Assembly: GCA_000333855.2 (NCBI GenBank)
Contig: CM007318.1
Span: 370,015-381,393, forward strand
Source of the DNA: Endotrypanum monterogeii
Lineage: Eukaryota > Euglenozoa > Kinetoplastea > Trypanosomatida > Trypanosomatidae
DNA: 11,379 nt
Direction of reading: 5' to 3'
Below the pieces are notes generated by a model. That model was not told the origin of the DNA and did no database searches. It saw only the letters and a program-made list of their open reading frames with translations. Both the position numbers and the translations under genes were made by a program. How positions within the stretch are numbered: the first letter of the stretch is position 1; each line of letters starts with the position of its first letter. Shown here piece by piece: positions 6,780 through 11,379 of this stretch.

Positions 6780-9700
6780 ATGCATGTCAAGATCGACGAC
6801 GAGAATTCATCGGCGGCTGTAACATTTTTGCCTTCGGCACAAGTGGGGCCTCTGTCTAGGTCGAAGCCTCATACATATACTGGCGCCATCGGCACCATGG
6901 AAGTGAATGCTACTGTCATTGATGCACTGGAGAGGGAGGTAGACGGCTCCCGTGCCGGTTGTGCTCTATCTTCCATGGCAACGACCACCGCAACCAACAC
7001 AGTTTTCTTCTATCCCTCCGCGCGACTGCCGACGCCGCCACCACTGCACCGTCGATCTCCCTCACCAATGCTGGTGCAGCAGCCTCAGAGTGAGGCTTCG
7101 CAGGTAGCCACGACTGTGCTCAACATTCCTGCGTCCTGCGAGTCTGACAGCAATGAGGAACCTCTTTTCCAGAACCTTGCCCCTGCAACTCCGAGGGCAC
7201 CCTTTATGCGGCGCGCACGCTTATCACTGCCCTCCGCTATGCCTCTGGCTTCGCAGCTGAGGCCTCCATGCGGTGCTGCAGGTGCAACGCCGCCGTCAGC
7301 CGGCTCGAATAGTGGCGGAGCCGCTCCGTACACTCTCGTCCCCTCTGGTTCATCGACGCGTACTCCAGCGACCACCGAAACTTTCAGCTCTCCAGCGGGC
7401 CAGAGCTTAGTCATTTGTCCTGACACCTCGGATCGTTTTCCGGCAGCGCCAGGCAAGGCGCGCGGGACTGCGTTCGCTCCGAATGTGTCACATCTGCACG
7501 GGGGTTACTCGGCCAGTGGTGCCGACTCGACCGGAGCGTCAATGGTGGAGAGTGGCAGCAGTAACTGCCGAGAGGTGCAACATCCCATGTTAGTGACTGA
7601 GCCTAGCACCACTGAAGCCTCGTACGTGTCACCCATACTGAGGGGGCAGCAGGTTCAGTGGGCACAGTCGTCATCGGCGGAGGAAAGCAGCAACGGTTTT
7701 CCCGCTCCTTCTACGCCTGCGACACCGGCTAACTTTGGCGACACTGTTCTCGTGGCTGAGCCGCCCACACCAGCAAAGCAGCGGCGCACGATTCACAGAA
7801 AAGTGGGCGGAAGGGCTTTACTTCCTGCCGGAGGCATCGGGGTCGGTACTCGATTGTACTCTTCCACATCCGCCAGCCCTGGAAAGCACGCCTCAGGAAC
7901 CGCTACTACAGTGCCCACTGGCACCGCGGCCGGAGGTGTGTCGCCAAAGCCCTTGTGGCGCGTTGCTGTACCACTTCGAGGAGTTGGCTACAGTCCGGCA
8001 GCATCCAACACGTCTGTGACGGCTTCCCGCGCAGCGTCGTCGACTCTTGGCATCGCCCCCCAACCGTCGTCTTTCAAGTTTTGTCGCCGTGAGGGCAGTC
8101 GAAAACGGTCTGCCGACGTTTTGTCGCAGTTCAGTGCACTGGACCTCGACGAAACTCCAGCGACACCATTCGCGCAGACCGGAGCCGGGCGTTTAGCCGG
8201 AATTGCTCACAATGGCAACGCTCACAATGTCTTCCCGTCGCAGCCGTCACCGTCAAGAGGTTTTCACCGCGGCACCGACGGCGGAAGCGGTGCAATCGGC
8301 GCTGTTTCTCCTCTCATTATAGAGTACGCGACGCCGGTAACCTTTTCTCAGCAGATTGGCGGATCGAACACCTTCTCGCAAATGCTGTTGCACGCGTCGC
8401 AAGACGCCCTGGAGATGTCGCAGGCGGACACGGAGTGTTCCAACTTCTTGGCCCGTCGAATCCTGAATGAGTACAACGAAGTGCGACTTCTCGGCAGCGG
8501 CTCTTTTGGCACCGTGTCCCTCTTTAAAGAGATCAGCTCAGGCGAATACGTGGCTGTGAAGGTTTCACCGCCGCTTCGGGCTCCGGAGATGGAGCGGCGC
8601 TACCGCCGAGAGCGGTCAGTGATGAGCATGGTACGGGGGCTGCCGCACATCGTGCAGCTCTCTGCCGCCTGGGAGGAAGGGCGGGTGCCGCGAATGTATC
8701 TGCAGTTGGAGTACTGCCCTGGCGGCTCCGTCGCATCTGTGGCGTCGGAAAAGCAGAGTCGGAAGGAGCCCTGGGCGGAGGCGGAGGTGAAGGTGTTCCT
8801 TGCTCACATGAGCATCGCTCTCGATGCGCTCCACCGCGCTGGCATTGCACACGTCGACTTCAAGCCGGACAACGTTCTTCTTGACAGGGACGGCGCGTAC
8901 AAGCTATCCGATTTCGGCTGCAGTGTACTTTTGGATGAGAGAGGCCGACCGAGACCAGAAACGCGGAACGGCTACGGCTGCACAGCACCAGGCCAACGCC
9001 CTGAGAGGAGCGGAGGCGGTGTTCACGCGAACCCGAACGACGCTTCTGAGCCCCCCACAGACGTCGACGCTGGCGTGCTGGGCTCTGTGCCAGACTTCAA
9101 CAGCTGGGCTGAAATGAACGAAGTAAGCGCGGTGAGTGTCGACGAAGGTGACTGCCGGTACCTGTGTGCAGACATGCTCAATGAAAAGCGCTACTTCAAG
9201 GCTGGAGATATGTTCTCGTTGGGCATGTCGCTATACGAGATTATGTCGGGTCAGCCCCTTCCCCGCAACGGTGATCAGTTCTTAGCGATCCGTCGCTGTG
9301 TACCCGTGGATATGCTGCTGCGCCGTGGATATTCGGCCAGTCTGGTAAAACTTGTCGCGGCGCTGCTGTGCAGTGATCCACAGCAGCGACCCACTGCACG
9401 TCAGGTTCTGCAGTACCTCCGGCCCTCTTCTGGGGAGCTCCAGTTGTTATCGAGCACCTCGGCGATGCAGCGGTGGACGGAGAGCGGTGAAAGCTTTCTT
9501 GGGCTTCAGGAGGAGCCGCCGCCGCCGCCGCCGCCGCCATGCTTGCCTAGTGGGATCCCTTCTACCACTGTGGATTCGCTGCGGTGTGTGAGTGCGCTGA
9601 TGGAGGCATCCGTGTGGCTTTTTACGACAACTCAGAGGGATGTTCATCGACTCATTTCTATGGAAAAAGCACTGAAGCGGGAAAAGAGGGATGATGAGGA

Positions 9701-9830
9701 GCCTAGCCCGTCACCTCAGCAGCAACAGCGTCTAACGGTGCAGCTCTCTGGCGATCCGCGTCTAGATGAGCGGCCCATGTCACCGGTTCCACGCGGTGAG
9801 GCGTGTACACCAACGGCACTGAGTTACTAG
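6780..9830 (+). CDS. Wee1-like protein kinase
   Basis: This 1016-residue protein has a kinase domain at about 566-882. It shows the glycine loop GSGSFGTV (572-579), Lys594, helix-C Glu611, HVDFKPDN (691-698, catalytic Asp693) and DFG (711-713). Wee1 hallmarks are SAAWEEG, LEYCPGGS, EGDCRYL (789-795) and LPRNGDQ (827-833). Wee1/Myt1 kinases restrain mitotic CDKs by phosphorylating a Tyr in the CDK glycine loop; a Wee1-like kinase is known in Trypanosoma brucei. His-x-Asp without Arg is normal for Wee1. Unusual features are about 75 residues between DFG and EGD, where animal Wee1 has far fewer, and CAD (796-798) in place of APE/ANE. Residues 1-560 are Ser/Thr/Pro/Ala-rich and disordered, with about 19 Ser/Thr-Pro sites and basic patches near 330-345 and 435-443 that could be nuclear signals. 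The tail holds eight prolines (913-920), a helix (937-970) like the C-terminal helix of Wee1, and a Ser-Pro/Gln-rich end. The start is the first ATG in frame; Met40, in a good context, is an alternative. Confidence 0.93.
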   Translation: MHVKIDDENSSAAVTFLPSAQVGPLSRSKPHTYTGAIGTMEVNATVIDALEREVDGSRAGCALSSMATTTATNTVFFYPSARLPTPPPLHRRSPSPMLVQQPQSEASQVATTVLNIPASCESDSNEEPLFQNLAPATPRAPFMRRARLSLPSAMPLASQLRPPCGAAGATPPSAGSNSGGAAPYTLVPSGSSTRTPATTETFSSPAGQSLVICPDTSDRFPAAPGKARGTAFAPNVSHLHGGYSASGADSTGASMVESGSSNCREVQHPMLVTEPSTTEASYVSPILRGQQVQWAQSSSAEESSNGFPAPSTPATPANFGDTVLVAEPPTPAKQRRTIHRKVGGRALLPAGGIGVGTRLYSSTSASPGKHASGTATTVPTGTAAGGVSPKPLWRVAVPLRGVGYSPAASNTSVTASRAASSTLGIAPQPSSFKFCRREGSRKRSADVLSQFSALDLDETPATPFAQTGAGRLAGIAHNGNAHNVFPSQPSPSRGFHRGTDGGSGAIGAVSPLIIEYATPVTFSQQIGGSNTFSQMLLHASQDALEMSQADTECSNFLARRILNEYNEVRLLGSGSFGTVSLFKEISSGEYVAVKVSPPLRAPEMERRYRRERSVMSMVRGLPHIVQLSAAWEEGRVPRMYLQLEYCPGGSVASVASEKQSRKEPWAEAEVKVFLAHMSIALDALHRAGIAHVDFKPDNVLLDRDGAYKLSDFGCSVLLDERGRPRPETRNGYGCTAPGQRPERSGGGVHANPNDASEPPTDVDAGVLGSVPDFNSWAEMNEVSAVSVDEGDCRYLCADMLNEKRYFKAGDMFSLGMSLYEIMSGQPLPRNGDQFLAIRRCVPVDMLLRRGYSASLVKLVAALLCSDPQQRPTARQVLQYLRPSSGELQLLSSTSAMQRWTESGESFLGLQEEPPPPPPPPCLPSGIPSTTVDSLRCVSALMEASVWLFTTTQRDVHRLISMEKALKREKRDDEEPSPSPQQQQRLTVQLSGDPRLDERPMSPVPRGEACTPTALSY
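9516..9539 (+). repeat. (CCG)n codon repeat encoding polyproline
   Basis: Seven CCG codons and one CCA code for eight prolines (residues 913-920) in the tail after the kinase domain. The run is likely to vary in length between strains and could bind WW or SH3-type partners. Confidence 0.85.
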
Positions 9831-10370
9831 TCTTCACGTGTGTCGTTCCTGCTCTACGACACGGTTCACTACCTTTTCATTGCACTTTTTCACTTTTGGG
9901 TGTTCCCTTGCGGCACTGCATTGATGCACACATCTGTTTTGATCCTTGTAAGTGCCACCCTTCAGCACGGGCGAACACCAGCGCTATCGCCTGGAGGTTG
10001 GGAAGCAGATTCTTCAAGGAAGCCTTACTGAACATTGGTGACCATTGCACTCACTGGTCCCCTACCGTTTTTTTTTTTTTCGGTAGTGATCTGGTCTGCC
10101 GACGTTTGCTTCTTAACTTTCTCTCCACACACACAAAAAAAGAGATGTGAAACTTTGGGTATGATAGTCCCTTTCTCTTTGCGTGTGTGTCTCCTTCACT
10201 ATGGCGGCGTCTTTTCTGCGCCCTTTACGTTTCGTGCTGCACACATTTTTGATGATGCTTGTGATTCTTCAACGATAGTTGATGTAAAGGAGTGGTGGTG
10301 AAAGCGCTCTCCGATGGTCGCAGCAGCGGTACGTAGAGATGTGTACATACACAGGCCCATACACACACAC

Positions 10371-10408
10371 ATATATATATTTATATATATATATATATAT
10401 ATATATAC
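10371..10408. repeat. (TA)n microsatellite
   Basis: A nearly perfect AT alternation of 38 nt with one extra T, following a short CA run at 10361-10370. Confidence 0.9.
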
Positions 10409-10634
10409 TTTGACATAGATACATAGACACTCTCTCCCATACAGATGTTATCTGTATAATTTTTGATCTTTCTAGAAAAGAAAAGGATCTTTGTCTCGGG
10501 GTCATTGATCGATTCGGCGCACATCAACGTTATTCATAGATCTCCTCTTCGTCATCCACGCTCCACGAGAGCCCCCGCTTTCAGGATATTTCTCGACTTT
10601 TCTTGAATCCTGATGGCGTGGAGGGGAGGGGGAG

Positions 10635-10726
10635 GCACGCTCGTGCGCCGAGTATCAGCGGCTACGCTGAGTACATCAGGGGGGGGGAAAGAGGAGTTAG
10701 GAGGCTTCCCCGAAACCCGGGGAAGC
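10635..10726 (+). other. Cluster of three hairpins in the gene 3 downstream region
   Basis: Hairpin 1 pairs GCAC 10635-10638 with GTGC 10643-10646. Hairpin 2 pairs GTATCAGCG (10652-10660) with CGCTGA (10665-10670) and, past a one-base bulge, TAC (10672-10674), with loop GCTA. Hairpin 3 pairs GCTTCCCCG (10704-10712) perfectly with CGGGGAAGC (10718-10726), loop AAACC. A further 8-bp stem with one G-T pair lies at 10811-10829. They probably act as RNA structures in the gene 3 3'UTR, or belong to a degenerate retroposon. Confidence 0.5.
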
Positions 10727-10766
10727 AATTATGGTGGTGTCAAGGCTCAGTGTCTGTGATGGAGGA

Positions 10767-10789
10767 GGGAGGGAGTGGCGGGGGAGGGG
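10767..10789 (+). other. G-quadruplex motif
   Basis: Four G runs (10767-10769, 10771-10773, 10780-10784, 10786-10789) are joined by loops of 1, 6 and 1 bases, which meets the standard G3-N1-7 rule. It is on the RNA-sense strand, so it could form in the transcript. Confidence 0.6.
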
Positions 10790-10910
10790 AGATGTCTCCT
10801 TTCTTCTCGCCACTCAAGTCCCTTGGGTGGCGTTTCGCTGCAGCGATCAGTGGCGGTGAATAGGTCGAGACAATTCCTGGGATAGAGGCAGCGCCCATTT
10901 CACTAGAGTG

Positions 10911-10934
10911 TCCCCCCCCCCTTCTAGCTTCTAG
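10911..10934 (+). promoter_or_regulatory. C10 tract with AG, acceptor-like
   Basis: C10 (10912-10921) is followed by ttctAG at 10926-10927 and a second ttctAG at 10933-10934. The next ATG (10960) opens only 13 codons. No gene in the window uses it, so it may be an unused or regulatory acceptor. Confidence 0.3.
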
Positions 10935-11133
10935 GACCTACTGCTGGAGAGGGAGTGATATGGGGACCGTGTGTCAGAAGCGGTTTGGAGAGTTGCCGTA
11001 ATGCGTGAGGCGCACTGTGCTTAGCGCCGCGCGAGTAGTGTTCGGTAGGAATGGTGTGTGCGAGAGTGTGCGCACAGTTTTAACGCCCATATGATATGAC
11101 GCATCAGAGTAGACCCGATGGTGACGACAGCTT

Positions 11134-11160
11134 GTATTATTACTATTACTATTATTATTT
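11134..11160 (+). repeat. (ATT/ACT)n trinucleotide repeat
   Basis: Imperfect ATT and ACT units in tandem, non-coding, shortly before the terminal pyrimidine tract. Confidence 0.75.
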
Positions 11161-11199
11161 TGTGCTCCTCTGCATTATTCTTGTTTAGGTGGTGGTCGC

Positions 11200-11234
11200 T
11201 CCCCCCCTCCTCCCCCCTCCCCCCCTCCTCCTCG
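11200..11234 (+). promoter_or_regulatory. Long C-rich pyrimidine tract, probably for the next gene
   Basis: A pure pyrimidine stretch with C7, C6 and C7 blocks separated by T or TCCT. It is the strongest pyrimidine tract in the window and probably guides trans-splicing of a gene beyond the right edge, and with it the polyadenylation of the gene 3 mRNA. The acceptor AG is not certain. Confidence 0.45.
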
Positions 11235-11379
11235 GTGCGGGAAAATGCAACTGTACAATCATGGGAAGGGGGGAGGGAAAAGGCGACCACGTAACACCAA
11301 CTCTTCAAAACAGATGTGCGCCTCACAACGTGTTTGCGTCAGTGACGGCATCGTCTTCCTTTTCTCCCTCATCATCCTA

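Larger units (their letters stand above)
9831..11379 (+). other. Non-coding region downstream of gene 3
   Basis: No gene is supported in these 1.5 kb. The first part is pyrimidine-rich with a T14 run (about 10067-10080). A TA microsatellite follows at 10371-10408. From about 10600 the sequence becomes G-rich, with three close hairpins, a G-quadruplex motif (10767-10789) and a G8 run near 10680. A C10 tract with AG at 10927 comes next, then an ATT/ACT repeat (11134-11160) and a long C-rich pyrimidine tract (11200-11234). It is probably the 3'UTR of gene 3 plus the spacer before an off-window gene. An 86-codon frame at 10603-10863 is Gly/Arg-rich because of the G-runs and is not believed. Confidence 0.7.

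Noticed and set aside
8850..8873. Missing Arg in the HRD motif (HVD) as a sign of a dead kinase
   Set aside because: Wee1 family kinases naturally have His-x-Asp without Arg (HMDIKPSN in human Wee1), and the Lys, Glu, Asp, Asn and DFG residues are all present.
7085..9647. Minus-strand ORFs opposite the kinase gene (up to 123 codons)
   Set aside because: They are shadows of a GC-rich coding strand; translations are Arg/Ala/Pro-rich with no motif.
10603..10863. 86-codon + strand ORF rich in Gly and Arg
   Set aside because: Its first codon is TTG-type context or leader, its content follows the G runs, and it overlaps the hairpin cluster.
10600..11110. Firm call of a SIDER retroposon
   Set aside because: Composition and position fit, but I could not identify the conserved 79-nt signature or a poly(A) tail with target duplication by eye, so it stays a hypothesis.
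1..11379. tRNA, rRNA or snoRNA genes
   Set aside because: No cloverleaf with A and B boxes and no rRNA core sequence was seen; small snoRNAs cannot be excluded by eye.

Overview
The window looks like nuclear DNA of a trypanosomatid flagellate, most likely of the Leishmania/Leptomonas/Crithidia group (Leishmaniinae). Three long-spaced, intronless genes all lie on the + strand, as in a polycistronic transcription unit. They are separated by non-coding stretches full of pyrimidine tracts ending in AG (spliced-leader acceptor type), CA and TA microsatellites, and C, T and G homopolymers. There are no Shine-Dalgarno sites, operons or bacterial-type promoters. The genus is an inference from style and codon use, not from a sequence match.

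Layout. Positions 1-1300 are non-coding and carry two good trans-splice acceptor candidates. Gene 1 (1301-3628) encodes a 775-residue protein that I cannot name. It has a proline-rich N-terminus, central coiled coils, a Ser/Arg/His-rich disordered middle, and a C-terminal beta-rich region that resembles a TNF/C1q-type jelly roll. Positions 3629-4349 are intergenic. Gene 2 (4350-4673) encodes a 107-residue helical protein that fits the small Tim (Tim8/9/10/13) mitochondrial chaperone fold with only the inner cysteine pair kept. Positions 4674-6779 are a 2.1 kb intergenic stretch. It holds a C15-AG acceptor-like signal before a doubtful 91-codon ORF, a T-tract-rich segment and the leader of gene 3. 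Gene 3 (6780-9830) encodes a 1016-residue Wee1-like protein kinase, the most secure identification here. Positions 9831-11379 are non-coding and contain a TA microsatellite, a cluster of strong hairpins, a G-quadruplex motif and a very long pyrimidine tract that probably serves the next gene downstream.

How the genes relate. Co-orientation in such organisms reflects shared transcription, not shared function. A cell-cycle kinase, a probable mitochondrial import chaperone and a coiled-coil protein have no obvious common pathway. Control is expected after transcription, through the splice sites, upstream ORFs and UTR structures noted below.

The points most worth following are the Wee1-like kinase's long insert in the activation segment and its cluster of proline-directed phosphorylation sites, the inner-pair-only small Tim-like protein, the possible TNF/C1q-like end of gene 1, and the hairpin plus G-quadruplex module after gene 3. 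I did not find a clearly new multi-gene system.
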